From assembly GCA_028554755.1 (NCBI GenBank), contig JAPTOF010000012.1, forward strand, positions 1,010,501 through 1,074,500: DNA of 64,000 bases, written 5' to 3'. The translations under genes were made by a program, and so were the position numbers. Below the pieces are notes generated by a model. The model worked only from the letters and a program-made list of their open reading frames with translations, was not told the DNA's origin and did no database searches. The DNA is from Cordia subcordata (taxonomy: Eukaryota > Streptophyta > Magnoliopsida > Boraginales > Cordiaceae). Shown here piece after piece: positions 1 to 12,284 of this stretch. Every line of letters begins with the position of its first letter. Position 1 is the stretch's first letter.

Positions 1-1110
1 TCTTCTTGCTCTTTTTGTGAAATGCCTATATATTGTGTGGACTTGGCTCAAAATATTTTTCTTTGTCATTGGAAAAATTTTCAAGTCTTACACTTTTGAA
101 AATAACATATGCACAAATGTATTTGAATGCACACATTGAGATAAAATAAGTTTTTGGGGTGTTTTTATTCACAACATGCATTTACATAGTTATTCAAAAT
201 AACTTGGAGTTGTGAAAATGCACTTGAATTTGTTTTTCTGCAAAATCTGGCTTTACTTTACATTCTAAAGTGGGACTTCAATGGCCGACCTACCGACCGG
301 TGGTCGCCTACTAATCGAGAGATGAAGGAAAAAGCGGACCCCTAGCCGCTGACCGGCTAAGGCGTCCGCCTAGTCGAGAAGGAGAAGGGCAAGTCGACGA
401 CCAAGCCGGCCGACCACTGAAGTGTAATAAACGACTAGCCGCTTATTACCGCTCCGCCAAAAATCTTCATCCTTCTTCACCTACCAAATCCCTAACCCCC
501 AAATCTCTTTAAATACTCATTCAAATACACTTTCTAAACATCAATTGAAGTGTGCAAAAGTGTTTATCATCATTCAATCCATCTTTGAGCCATTCTTGCA
601 ATATATTTGAGCTTTCAAGAGCTTGTTCTTTCTCTTCTTGAGGAAGATTTCAGATTCAATCTCTTTTTAATCTTGAGTATATACACACTTTGAGAGCTTT
701 AATCATTGTGAGATATATCCATTTACGCTTGTAAAGTGTGAGGAAATCCTATAGAGAGAATCTCTTGGGTTCTTTGAAGTAAGACTTCAAAGAGGTTGTA
801 AAGAACTTGGTTTGTACTTCACCAAGTTTTGAAGAAGCATTTTAGTGGAGAGCTTTGAAGTCTTAAGGGGAGATTCCTTGGGCGGTGGACGTAGGCTTGG
901 CCGAACCACCTTAAAATTGTTTGTCTCTCTTCTCCTTGCATCCCTATTTTTATTGTTCTTACCTTGCTTATCTTGTGTTTGATATATTGCTTGTTAGAAG
1001 TTGTAAATTTTCTAAAAATAAAAAAAAAACGAAAATTAGTATTAATATCTTAATTCACCCCCCTCTTAAGATATTTGCACCCACAAGGTGTTTTGACATA
1101 CACGCGTGGC
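1..1110 (+). mobile_element. LTR-retrotransposon fragment (probable LTR 3' part)
   Basis: No host gene is visible. The stretch has the look of a plant LTR: a TATA-like CTTTAAATACTC near 505, a transcribed-looking segment, then GGGCGGTGGACGTAGGCTTG around 880-900, which resembles the R/U5 motif that also occurs in the complete Copia LTR later in this window (GTGGATGTAGGC near 38005), and finally AATTCACCCCCCTCTTAAG near 1055, a composition common at the 3' end of plant Copia LTRs. A GC-rich patch (280-430) is rich in CCGACC-like words. No primer-binding site follows, so it is a solo LTR or truncated end; the 5' boundary lies outside or is not recognisable. Confidence 0.4.
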
Positions 1111-1225
1111 TTGTGCAATTTTGTTTTGTTTTTTCATAATAAATGCATTAAATAAGTTTTTCTATAGTTAATTTGTTTAAAAAATTAAAAAAAATAATTA
1201 AATAAAAAAAGAGAAAAAGAAAAAG

Positions 1226-1590
1226 AAAAACATCCACCACCCATACCACCCCACCCCCAGCCAGCCCCCCACCCCCCACAACCCCACCCCTACCCCTCAC
1301 CTCTACCACTCCCGCCAGCCCAACCCCCCCCCCCCATTTCTACCACTCCAGCCACCCCTACCCCTTCCAGCCCCTACCCCTGCTACCCCCACCCTTAGCT
1401 CCACCACACCCGCCACCTCCATCCCCACCAATGCCTACCCCTGTCGCCCCTACCCTTCCCGCCACTCCCACCCCCACCAGCCCCCACCCCCCACGCCCCA
1501 CGCCCCACCTCCACCACTCCCGTCACCCCCAACCCCACCCTTGTCGACCCTCCCCCCGTCACCACCACCCCCCATCCCTCATGTTTTCTT
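1226..1590. repeat. C-rich low-complexity tract (CCACCCC-type minisatellite)
   Basis: About 360 bases made almost only of C, A and T on the plus strand, with dozens of runs of three to nine C separated by short A/T spacers. The complementary strand therefore carries many closely spaced G-runs. The proline-rich reading frame that crosses it (1431-1625) is a by-product of composition. It lies about 650 bases upstream of SPO11-1 and is very unlike the AT-rich surroundings. Confidence 0.9.
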
Positions 1591-2121
1591 TCTTTTTTTG
1601 TGTTTTTCCTAATTTAATTTTTTAAATAAAATAAAAGTAAAACAAGTATTTTATTTAATAAGTTAGGGGCAAAATGGACTTTTTACTTGAAATCTGTAAA
1701 AAAACCTAATGATGGTTAGCTTGAGGGGGACATGTGCACCTTTATCAAAAACACGAGAGAGTAATCTGCTAATTTCATAACCATAAGGTATGTGGTGCAC
1801 ATTTGTCAAATCACTGGAGAAGTTGAGCAATTCACCTTGTTATAAAAAAACAATGCCATATCTAAAATTGAATTTCTTGATTACCTTGTTATAAACAATC
1901 CAACAAGTTTGCTAATTTAATTATTAGAACAGTTATGTTCCTAAAAACATTGTCACGTAATCAATTTTGACACTCCCAAAAAACCAAAAAAAGAAAAAAA
2001 AAATTATAATCCGTATGCATTTTATAAACTATAATCTTGTCTACTTATCCATGTGAAATTTTATTTTCATATTAAATATTAAATATAATTTTGGCGGATT
2101 GTTAACTTATGATTGTACTTC

Positions 2122-2135
2122 AATATATATATAGA
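2122..2135 (+). promoter_or_regulatory. Possible TATA box of SPO11-1
   Basis: AATATATATATAG lies about 100 bases upstream of the SPO11-1 start codon, a reasonable distance for a TATA box plus a short leader. It is the only TATA-like sequence in the 100-150 bases before the gene. AT-rich DNA makes such matches common, so this is tentative. Confidence 0.35.
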
Positions 2136-2229
2136 ATCCCAAAAACAAAAAAAAAAAAATCTTTTGGGGTCTTCGTCCATATAAATAACCAGAAGTTCGA
2201 ACAACCAAGAGTGATCTCGAGATAAGAAA

Positions 2230-5200
2230 ATGGAGGCAAAGCGTTCGAGTATGCAACCATGGCAGCTGCTGAATAAAATCAAAGGTAAAGCTTAACTCTC
2301 TTTTGCTCCACCATTTAATTAAACATTCTAATCTCCAAACACACACCGACACGTGCGTGCTTATGAAATTTCGCAGAGATTACTCGATCGATCGTTGAAG
2401 ATCTCTGTAGCGGTCGATTGCCGACGCTCTACATTGATCGCTTCAGAAATTACTGCACCGATGCTTCTGGAAACTGGTCTCAAATCATTCATTTCTCCAA
2501 TTCTAATCTGAATATACATATATATATGTGTGTGTGTGTGTGTGTGTTTGTGTGTATCTATAAAATGTAATATTGAGATGTATTTTTGTGATAAATTATC
2601 AGTTTCTCTGGAAAAACTAATAAATGAGTGAAAAAAGAGACTGGAAACAATGTGTTGATGTGTTCAAATTGAAGTATTTTTTGCGTTACCTGCAATTAAG
2701 AAGGTCGTGTTTGGCGCGGTGGTAAAATACCTTGGATTCATGCTCTCTGTGATACAGGATTGCGTGTGTTGAATTTGTCTTTTGGAGATAATATAGTATG
2801 TGATACAATAGTTTCTAAATGGACGACTAATTATTACAAATGATTTTCTATGAATGTTTCTGGTCTAGAAAAGTAGTAGTTTAAGAATATTTGGAAAATG
2901 TGTGGTAACATTTGATAGCAACTGCAGCTGCTGCAGCTCAGACTTGTCCAAAGGAAAGGACGTTTTGTTGCTTTATCAAGAATTCCATGCTCATAGGTTG
3001 GGTAAGTTGTCTTACATCTTGATAAAGAACTGCCCATACATTTGCCTCAAGGATCCATTTCAGAATTCTATCTTGTTTTATTTTGTTGAGGAATGATGAC
3101 AGTTGTGGATAGAAATTAATTTACTTAACGGAATAATGGAGAATGTTTTGAATAATGGAGAATATTGTCTGGTGTACAAATTTCGCTCCCCACCCCCCAT
3201 TTTCTAAATGTTCCCTCATTATCTTATAGGCTGACAAGTTAAACTTTAAGGTATCTTCTTTAATTGTTTTGTTAGATTTCCATTTTGTTATTTATCAAAG
3301 TTCTGTTTCTTTAGATTGTCTTCTAAATTAGGTTATGTCCACTTTTGGTTTTGGCTTTTATTTTCTTCTTCAGATATCCTGCTACGGGTGCTAATAATTG
3401 TTCAGCAACTTTTGCAAGAAAACAGGCATGGCTCAAAAAGAGATATATACTACATGCATCCTTCTGTTTTCAAAGGTGCACTTTTGCAGTAATGAACTTA
3501 CTTCTGATACATACATCGTAAGGATGTGCTACAATATCTGAATTGGACTAATATCTCCTTATGTATTAGCTGGGTTAGGCTTGACTTCACAATTTGAATA
3601 TAGAATGAAAGTTAGTTATAATTTATTACCGACAGTCTTGTCTTGTGTGCCTTTTATGTGTTTCTTCTGCAATTCTTATGTTTTTTGGGATTTGTATGCA
3701 TCTAATACGACTTTCATATTGTGAAAACAGAACAGTCAGTTGTTGATCGTGCAATTAGTGACATTTGTATCCTTCTCCAATGCAGTCGCCACGACCTAAA
3801 TGTGGTATGTATTGTAAATAATATGTCTAACTGGTATTTTCATGTGAAATAGATAAATTACTAAGAGATGCTAATATTGAGGAACATCGGCTGAAAGAAA
3901 ACATTTAGGGGCATTTTCATAATTGAAATGGTTTGAATTTGGCTAGATCTCTCTTCTAAGAATTTCAAATATTTTGAAATTTAGATTGATTTTATGTACT
4001 GTGTTGCAGTTTTTTGATAAGGTTGTTATTTATTTCTTTTCTCTGTTATCTTGGTTCACTTTTGCAGGTGTCTGTTGGAAAAGGGTTGGTATCCATATAA
4101 AATCACGAAGGATCCATGTCATAAATTTTATTTTGTGGCATGACAGTCTAAATTCATCTATATATCTGTTATGAAGTATATTTGGTACATGACATACTGC
4201 TATTCCGGGTGAAAATGCATCATTTTTTTTCTTTATTGAGAAATCATCTATATTGCATTCTACATCATAGATGGTAAAATTTCTGGTGTTTTCTCTGGGT
4301 TTAGGATTATTACCTTGATCTCTGCTGAACTTGTTAATGATCTATCTTGATTACATTCATCAGTGTGCCTCCTAGTGGATTTTCAAGGTATGGTTTGTCT
4401 TTAGACTTGTATGGATTTTCTTAATGCCTTAATGACGATAGGAAATCTTTCCCTTTGCCATCTCAAAGGGAGAATTAGAGAAGGACCATTCGTTGCAGTC
4501 ACTAGGTCTATAAGCGAGGATCTTGGTTCTGCAAAATTTTGCAGTAAAATCTAAATGTTTTTGTTAACAAAATTTTCTGTCTCATACACGAATTGAGTGA
4601 TGTCTTCCTATTATCAGTATTATAGTGTGACCTGTAATGAGTACAATGTTTGATGGTTCTTGCCCTTATGATCCAGATTGGTCATGGGCTGGATAAGATT
4701 TTCGGAAGCTGGGAGGACATTTGATTGCATTAGTAGTCCCAACACTGTAAGAACGTAGAGTAGAGTTCAGGGTTTTGGTTTTCCCACTAGCTACCACTAT
4801 CTCAACTAAACTATCTGCTTGTGCAGGGGCACCCTGTTCCTGTCCACATAGAAGAGGTCAAAGGTATCCAGTTGATATGTAAAAATTAATGTAAAAAATT
4901 CATCTACTCTCTCTCTCCCCCCACTGCAGAGTCACAAACATAAAAATTCTCTCAATAGAAGTGCAGCTAAAATCTGTTGAAGTTGGACTTTTGCTTCTAT
5001 TTGTCAATCTTATTGTTAAAAGATTTAGAATGTTGAAGACTCCCTTTTAGTATAAGATACCTGTTGCAGATTTACAGTGATTACCATCTATATGATTTCA
5101 TACACTTATTACTTGAATCTTAGTATAATTTTTCTCAACATTTGTTAATAGATTTAACCAGCGTTGCTCAGTACATATTAGTAGTGGAGAAAGAATCAGG

Positions 5201-6355
5201 TAAAACTGTTCTCTTTTTTTCTTTTTTAAGCTAGAGGAGGATAACTATAATGCTACCTTCCCATTTGTTTCTTTAACTCGTGACTGTCTTCATTCTTTTT
5301 GGCTTCCAGTGTTCCAGCGACTAGCCAACGATCAGTTTTGCAAACAAAACCGCTGCATCGTTGTCACTGTGAGTGGGCCATTTATTTTAGTTCCTTCTCC
5401 AAGCCACTTTTTTAACCTCTGTTTATCAGGGAAGAGGCTATCCTGATGTTCCAACAAGAAGGTAAAAGCTGATATTCCCTTGCTGTCAAGCTATGGCCAT
5501 GTAATTGATTTTAGTTGCTTACTACTGCTCATGTTTAAAATATTTAACCAGGTTTTTGCGTCTTCTTGTCGAGAATTTCTGTCTACCTGTCTATTGCTTG
5601 GTTGATTGTGATCCATATGGCTTTGACATCCTAACCACCTACAGATTTGGTTCCATGGTGAGATTTCTTGACTGCATTAAGTGTGCCCTTGAGATGACTT
5701 TTCACCTTTCCAAGCTGCTATATAACCAGCACAAATTAAATTGCTGATTCCAGAATGCATGCCCACTAGCCATCACATCACTATTGCATATATTACGAGT
5801 AATTGTAACGTCGATTAAATATATTGCTCAATTGAAATTTGTTATCGACTAATGACTTTCCCTTTTTTCTTTCAGCAAATGGCTTACGATGCAAAATTCC
5901 TGCGAGTCCCAGAAATACGCTGGCTTGGAGCATTTCCATCAGATAGTGAAAAATACTGCCTTCCACGACAATGTCTTCTACCTTTGACCGCAGAAGGTGA
6001 GATGTATGTTAACAGTAGATGCTTCATTCTGTTAATTATTGACCGTTACCCCTGATTACCTTGGTAATCTTTCAGATCGAACCAGAATTAAGGCATTATT
6101 ACTTAGATGTTACTTGCACCGTGAAGCATCAGAATGGAGGTAGACCACTTCAAGAAAATGTCCTATTTCATATTTATATATGCCAAATATATTTAATAAA
6201 TTATGCAAACTCTGGCCCTTGTTTGAAGGTGTGAATTGGAGTTGCTGCTAGAAAGAGGATTCAAATTTGAGATTGAAGCTCTATCCGTGCACTCACTTTC
6301 CTTCTTGACACTGGAGTATTTGCCGTCCAAGATTCAAGGCGGATCTTTTATCTAG
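2230..6355 (+). CDS. SPO11-1: Meiotic recombination protein SPO11-1
   Basis: Topoisomerase VI A-like protein that makes the DNA double-strand breaks starting meiotic recombination, in the nucleus with SPO11-2 and the TopoVIB-like subunit. Fifteen exons with GT-AG borders: 2230-2284, 2377-2476, 2928-3001, 3374-3475, 3731-3804, 4068-4084 (17-nt microexon), 4677-4746, 4827-4863, 5152-5199, 5310-5368, 5430-5461, 5552-5657, 5876-5996, 6076-6139, 6229-6355; 1086 nt, 361 aa, close to the 362 aa I recall for Arabidopsis. Visible landmarks: the winged-helix catalytic segment KRDIYYMHPSVF with its Tyr pair, the VSVGKGLVMGW block, the Toprim acid in LVVEKES, FCKQNRCIVVTGRGYPDVPT, and the metal-binding DCDPYGFDI. 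The start was chosen because MEAKRSSMQPWQLLNKIK aligns with the family start. Acceptors of exons 3 and 4 could shift by a few codons. No stop or frameshift seen, so it is probably functional. Confidence 0.95.
2508..2558. repeat. (TA)n(TG)n microsatellite in SPO11-1 intron 2
   Basis: A short TA run changes into about a dozen TG repeats inside the second intron of SPO11-1. Purely intronic; likely length-polymorphic. Confidence 0.85.
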
Positions 6356-7440
6356 CTGCATAGATAAGGAGCTTCTTTCATAATGTCGTGGGTTTATTAC
6401 TTTCAGCAGCATACACAGTGTTTTAATGCATTAGACAAGATCTTGTTCCAGACAAAAATGAATAATGCGTCCTCTTCTGTGCTATTGCACTTTCAACCGT
6501 TTGTTTACCTTGTGTCAAACTAGTTTCACACCCTAGTACCACACAGCTTCCCGTGTGAGACTCTCACGCGGGAACAGCTTAAGCAAGCAATTATTTGTCA
6601 TAGTGAGACATAGTTGCTCGTTTTTTTAAATAGAAGTATTTGCACAAATTGTGCTCTTCAACAATCTGCCTGTGAGTGAAGAGAGCAAGGGAGGAAAAGA
6701 ATTTCTGCGCTCGTAACTTCTATTATACAGGTGTGAAAAGAGGAAGAAGAAAGCAACCATCGTCTCCTAAGGTGAAGGGCGTGGAATTATTCCTTAGTAA
6801 CTTGGTGACATTTTGTGAGAAACTCAACGGTGATGAACTGTTCAAATAAATTTTCAATTGATTACTATTATTGTGTGTTAGATTTTTCTTGTAATGTTAC
6901 AAGATTTAATAGTTCGAAGGTATGCTCCCCGCTTACAGCATCTTTATAAGGTAATCATATACATCCTTGTAATTAAGGTTTTTGCAGAATAACAATGGAT
7001 TCATGTCATGAGCAGTACAACTAGCCTTGATCTCCAAATTGTTTCGTCAAACTTCACGAAATTTCTCCCAATATTTTTCCTCCACCTAATTTAACAAACA
7101 AACGAACATTCTTTTAGTCCCCAAAGGATAGAAATAAATGGTAATTATGTTGGTTCATGAGCCGAAGGTTTCCCATCGTTAACAGTGTGTTTCGAACAAA
7201 TGAATTCCATAAAATTTTTTCGAATTCATTTGTAAATTTATTTTTTTTAAAAACAACAATGGAATTCATTTAAAATTGCAAGATTTGTAAATATTGGATT
7301 GTTCAAGCTTTAATCAAATCCTGACTCAAGGTGGCATTTGCAATTTTATGAAAAACAAATTTATAAAAAAATCTCATACATAAATATCCCTATAATTATA
7401 TATAATATCGTATTACTATATTTAAGCTACAACCTTCATT
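6356..7440. other. SPO11-1 3' flank, no further gene seen
   Basis: Holds the presumed 3' UTR of SPO11-1 and unannotated DNA. Reading frames are short and unlike known families. A short AT-rich inverted pair around GAATTC/CATTTGTAAAT occurs near 7200-7280. Nothing else can be supported. Confidence 0.6.
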
Positions 7441-7450
7441 GTTTGTTTTA

Positions 7451-7906
7451 GAGGGTGTTTGGATTGGCTTTTCAAAAAGCTACTTAAAGTACTTTTGACC
7501 TTAAGCAATTTTTTTTTTTAATATTTGACTTTCAGTAGTTACGTGTTTGAATAAAAGTTGTAATTAGAAAATAAGTATTTATTTATTTGGTTAAAATGGG
7601 TTAACAAGTAATTTAGATTGTTAAAATAACTATTAAGGATATGACAATGAAATTTAAAATGGTATGTATAATATAAAAGAGTAAAGATATTTTGGTAATA
7701 AAGATAAAGAGGTAAGGATAAGATAGAAAATAATTTGGTCAAAATTGTTTTTTTTAAGTGTCTAAAGCTATAAAAAGCAGAAGTTGGGGGTGTGAAGCTT
7801 TTTATCTTTTGCTTAAAGCCACTTTAAAAAAAGTATTTTTTAATTTATTAGCTTAGTTGGGCTTTAAGTAAGTTTGACTGGAAAAAGACAAACCAAACAC
7901 CCTCAT
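7451..7906. mobile_element. MITE with GAGGGTGTTTGGATTGG termini
   Basis: Begins GAGGGTGTTTGGATTGGC and ends with the reverse complement pattern AAACCAAACACCCTC. The subterminal sequence GGCTTTTCAAAAAGC is mirrored by the AGCTTTTTATC / GCCACTTTAAAAA segment on the far side. No coding capacity. It belongs to the group of short elements with GTTTGGATTGGCTTTT-like ends found at several other places in this window. No convincing target duplication was found. Confidence 0.6.
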
Positions 7907-9055
7907 TGTCTTGTAAACCAAATTATATTCGTTCAAGAATCTTCCTTGATTGATTGTTTTCTCATAAAATTATTTTTATTTCATTTGTTCTATGAAAATT
8001 ATATTAACAAAAAAATTATATAATAAAAGGCTATTTAAGTAATATATATGTGTGTGTATTAATTTCAATTCACATGTATTCCAAATATGATTTGAATTTA
8101 CAAATGACATAATTGACTTAAAATTATTTTACAAATCCAAAGAAAAGAAAATTCATTTGAAAATGAAGATCTTCATGGAATTCATAAATGAATATGAATT
8201 CCATACCAGAAGTCCAAATACTTGGCAATCTTGAGGCATATGCTTTTATTATGCAATATATATTTCGAGTGGATCTTGTGTGTAGGATAAATTTCTCATT
8301 ACCAAAAGGAAAAGAAAAATTCAACTTCCTTGATATGAGCTAGTTGTTTGTTTCGAATCCCTGCTTGAGATATGCGATAGTATTTACTTTACATTATTTT
8401 GGGGGAAACTAATAATCAAGGATATCGTGTGTGTGTGTATATATATATATTATCTTGAGTAACTAAAGACATTCGTCAAAAAAATGTGGTGAATATCTCG
8501 ATGAATAAGGAACTTGCCCTTAATAAACCAATAAATTGATTGCATTAGTTTTAATTTCTAATGCTGTACCTACACACAAAAATATATATACGGACAAATA
8601 ATTACCACTCTAAAAACTAGGCAAAAATATGATTTTTATTTTGTTTTTGTATGGTTGTTGCATCTCATTTTGTAACAAATAAATCGAGCTGAGAAACTCT
8701 TCCTATTATAATTCCCTAAATATCTCTTTCAGAATGATTAGTTTCCTTAATTTTGCAATTTTTCCTTTTCTTTAGGCATTAATATAAGCAAACCATTACA
8801 ATTTTGAAAAATTATTAATCCCATGACTCACTTTATTTATATCCGTAACGTTGCTGGTTAACTTTCAGATCGACTTTACTCTAAGAAGCAGCTATTTCTC
8901 TTGTTTAGGAAGCACCAAAACCTCTGCTAATTCAAGGTACATTCATGTCTACTATCATCAGGCCTTGAAATTGACATCTTTGACTGAAATGTTTAATTTT
9001 TTTGGGTATTTTCTTGTTAATAATAATTGAATAGTTAAATATATACTAGTCTGTG
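7907..9055. other. Intergenic, no gene; presumed upstream region of the HMA gene
   Basis: AT-rich with TA/TG microsatellites near 8045 and 8430. A CAAG|GTACAT at about 8936 followed by a TGTAG acceptor near 9461 could bound an intron in the 5' UTR of the downstream HMA gene, which would place its promoter near 8830. This is inferred from splice-like sequences only. Confidence 0.4.
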
Positions 9056-9190
9056 ACCCGTAACGAAAAACTGATAATAAATGCGTTAGCTCATAGACCC
9101 AAAATCTAGAGTTCGAGCCTCCCCTATTATATTTACCGAATTGTTGTATGCACGTAATTGCACCATTAGATTGATAATTTGAGCGTATAG
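9055..9190 (+). mobile_element. tRNA-derived SINE candidate
   Basis: GCGTTAGCTCATAGACC resembles a pol III A box and GAGTTCGAGCCTCC, about 30 bases later, is a good B box (GGTTCGANNCC-like). The surroundings do not fold as a whole tRNA. This arrangement is typical of tRNA-derived SINE heads. No tail or target duplication was identified. Confidence 0.35.
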
Positions 9191-9517
9191 ATCCAATATG
9201 GTTTTACTTGCGAATTTCTTGTTAAAAAACTACCCTAACTTCTGATTTTAGAATACTAAACATATTTGATTCTTCACAGTTTTCTCAATGTATTATCCAT
9301 TTCGTGTCCTAAATTTATTAATATATATCTACATGCAGCTAGCGTGCATATATCCGGTTATTTACTTTGTGTGGCTATTTTTTTTTTTAAAAAAAATTGG
9401 TAACTAATATTAACTACGTTTCCCCATTAGTGTTCAGAAATTGTTTGATCTGTTTGTGTAGTACAAATTGAAAGAATACAAATCCATCCAAGTTTCTGAT
9501 AAAGATTTAATTTGCCA

Positions 9518-10512
9518 ATGGAGCCCCATGCGGATATGGTAAGTTAATAATTTAATTCTCTTTATCTTTTCTTTCTTTCCCATCCCTTTTTTCCAATTAT
9601 GAACGGAAAAATATTACTAATAAATGTTGTATTATTTTTTTGATAGGGTTGTGTTTTGGAGGTGAATGTTCACTGTGATGCTTGTAAGATGAAAATGATG
9701 GAAATTTTAAGCTCCATTTGTGGTAATAATCTTCTTTTTTCTTTGCTCCATTAACCCCGATGAGTATAAAGTCACAATATTTAAATATAAACTTACTCAC
9801 TTTATCACTTCTCCCACTAATTTAGCACATTATAACAATATTGTAACACCCCTTGTTGCGATAGAACGAGGACGTCGCGTGTTAACGAGAGTCTATAACG
9901 CCCCTCCCACATTGGTTAATTAAACTTAAAATGTTTAAACTCCTAATGACACCACTAGTCAACTCATGTCATTATAAGTTGAACACAAATTTTACAAAAA
10001 TTTGAAGCAGTAGACCCCATGTTAAGTCGAGCTACTTCTCTAAATTTTCAAGCTTCTCCATTGTGTTTTTGCTAGGTGTATACTCTGTGACCATAAATGC
10101 AGAGGAAGGCACTGCAACAGTCAAAGGTGAGGTTGATCCAAACATACTGCTGAGGGCATTATCAAGATCAGGGAAGCATGCAAAAGTTGTGTGGGTAAAG
10201 CTGAACCATCCATTAGCGAGCAGGAATAGTAATTACTGGGACAATGATTATTATTCATACAATAACTATGGCAGCTACGCCATTGGTGGTGGTTACATGA
10301 ATCATCATGGTGGTGTTGAGGATCATCATCCCTACATGTATAGGAGGGGATTGCCAGTGCCGGAACGGTCAACGTCACGTTTTGACTCACGTCAGTGCTA
10401 CCCTATAAGGAGGTCAGCAGCGCCACTACCACAATATCCATGCTATGGTGGCTCAAACAACTACAATTATGGCTCTGTGCCTAATTATGCTAGGTATGTA
10501 TTACAATCATAG
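9518..10512 (+). CDS. Heavy-metal-associated (HMA) domain protein, HPP type
   Basis: Small plant metallochaperone-like protein; members bind soft metals such as Cu or Zn through an exposed CxxC loop. Exons 9518-9538, 9647-9722 and 10076-10512 give 534 nt, 177 aa. The HMA fold runs from about residue 8 to 72: beta strand LEVNVHCDACKMK with the CDAC metal site, helix, then GVYSVTINAEEGTATVKGEV and a C-terminal helix. After it comes a low-complexity tail rich in Tyr, Asn, Gly and His (DDHH-like NYWDNDYYSYNNYG, HHGGVEDHHPYMYRR). HIPP proteins end in a CaaX farnesylation box; this one ends YARYVLQS, so it is HPP-like or has lost the box. A seven-codon first exon makes the start the least certain part. 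No breaks seen. Confidence 0.85.
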
Positions 10513-11400
10513 CCACACCCTTCTTATATGACCAATGACCAATGTCCAATGCCAAGATGAACTCATCATCGGTATTACGAGTAGCTCAAGTAATTAAATT
10601 TATCTCCTTTAAGAGTGATAATTTGGATTTTAATCTAGGACTTGAAAGTTGAGTTGGAAGTGAGACGTTTGTTTTTTTCCAAGATGAAACCTATTGATAT
10701 ATCATGTATTTGTGCGATCTATAATATAAGAGTAGTTCACAAGTTAGTATTGCTAAATCATTTGGTAATGAGATGGCTGTATTAGTTATAGTTGTCATTT
10801 TCTTTTGCCTTTTTCTAAAATCTCCATGCTCTTTATAGGATTTGAACTCAGAGAGATATTCTTTAAATCTCTAATTTTTCTCATAGTTGAAGCAAAGAAA
10901 TAAAAAATATATAGAAATAAATACAAATTACTAACAATTCTTTTAGCTACTATATATTTGAATAATTGATTTCGCTACATTTCTTTTCTTTGATGTCCAT
11001 AGGCATCGCAACCACTTTGCTTAGGAGGCTTGGGCGATTTCTTCATGGCACATCAGCTTCCAAGGCAAAAACCATCTACTTTGTTCGATTCTTCAATTGC
11101 AGTTATGTGGAACTTATTAACAAAATCACAGGCAATTGAAATAGCTTATAAGCTTTTCATCTAAAACTTCTACATTCTGGATTTAGAATTTGAAGAAATG
11201 CGATTTTCATTTGGTGATTTTGAAATATAATTTTAAGCTTTTCTTGACATTTTTTGCTAATTATTTTGCTTATATGTGTGATGATTACACACATCATTTT
11301 GATGGCGACTTATTAAAAGTGTTTGATGATTGCTTGCCAGAGGAGTTGATGCCAAACGGTAAAACTCTCTTGACATAGGCTGAGTTACTAAATATTCACG
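10513..11400. other. HMA gene 3' flank, no gene seen
   Basis: Contains the presumed 3' UTR and AT-rich DNA. Frames are short; the 62-codon frame at 11190-11378 has no recognisable similarity and sits in AT-rich sequence, so it is not called. Confidence 0.5.
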
Positions 11401-11401
11401 T

Positions 11402-12146
11402 GGGTGAGTATAATTTAGTTATAACCAAAAATCGAACCAAATTATTATTTCGGTTCAATTATTCCAGTAATTCGCTTTGGTTTCGATTTCCCTTTTTAAT
11501 GTTTTTCGGTTTCAGTTCCGATTCTTACTCTAAAAATTCGGTTAATAAACGAAATAATAGAAATATTAATATTGCATAAATTAGCACTTATAATAATAAT
11601 TTTTATAATTTTACTTTATTACGTTAAAATTAAACAAATCCAATACAATGATCCAAATTGTTTTTATAATTTCACTTTGTTACACTAAAGTTGAACAATA
11701 AAAACAAGGTCTTAAGAGAATAAGAAAAACTCAAAGCTCAAAACTCAATAGCAATGTTTACGATGATAAATCAGCATGCAGAACTCCCCAACTCAACAAT
11801 ATATCATCTACTTCTCTTCCACAAATCATTCAGGTTTCATCCATATGTGACACTCCGCACCGTAATTCATACCAACAAGTGTGACTTTACTTGAAGTGTT
11901 AACAAGTTTGAATAAATACGTTATGACATTTATAATTAATTCAGTTATTTATTTTAATTTACAATGTAGGACATAGGAACTTTTTTTAGCAATTAGGTTA
12001 TTTCGGTTCTTAACCAGAACCAAACCGAAAAAAATCGGTTCTAGAAATTCGGTTATTTCGGTAATTTGGTTCTTAAAATTTTCAAGACTCGATTTCGGTT
12101 ATCGGTTATTTTGGTTCGATTATAATCGAATGCTCACCCCTAATAT
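11402..12146. mobile_element. Short TIR element, GGGTGAGYAT termini
   Basis: Starts GGGTGAGTATAATT and ends ATGCTCACCCCTAA, that is inverted GGGTGAGYAT ends. The interior contains repeated TTCGGTTATTCGG / CCGAAAT words in both orientations, so the two halves can pair extensively (ACCAAAAATCGAACC near 11425 against GGTTCGATTATAATCG near 12112). Non-coding. Compatible with a non-autonomous hAT-like or foldback element; the target duplication could not be defined. Confidence 0.5.
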
Positions 12147-12284
12147 TTAGACCCCCATTTTAGGGGAAAAAAGAGTTTACTGATTGTTTCTTGTGAAATG
12201 CACCATTATTATGAAACTGTGTTAAAGGTTATTAGTTTTGACATTTTAATTAGGTGCCTCCTCCAGGGTCTATCCTTAATATAG

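Noticed and set aside
1431..1625. 64-codon proline/histidine-rich reading frame
   Set aside because: Arises from the C-rich low-complexity tract; no start context, domain or splice evidence.
2700..2790. Possible SINE fragment in SPO11-1 intron 2 (GGCGCGGTGGTAAAATACC)
   Set aside because: Only one weak pol III-like box; not enough to call.
10121..10390. 89-codon minus-strand frame opposite HMA exon 3
   Set aside because: Antisense shadow; the plus strand has clear HMA domain continuity.
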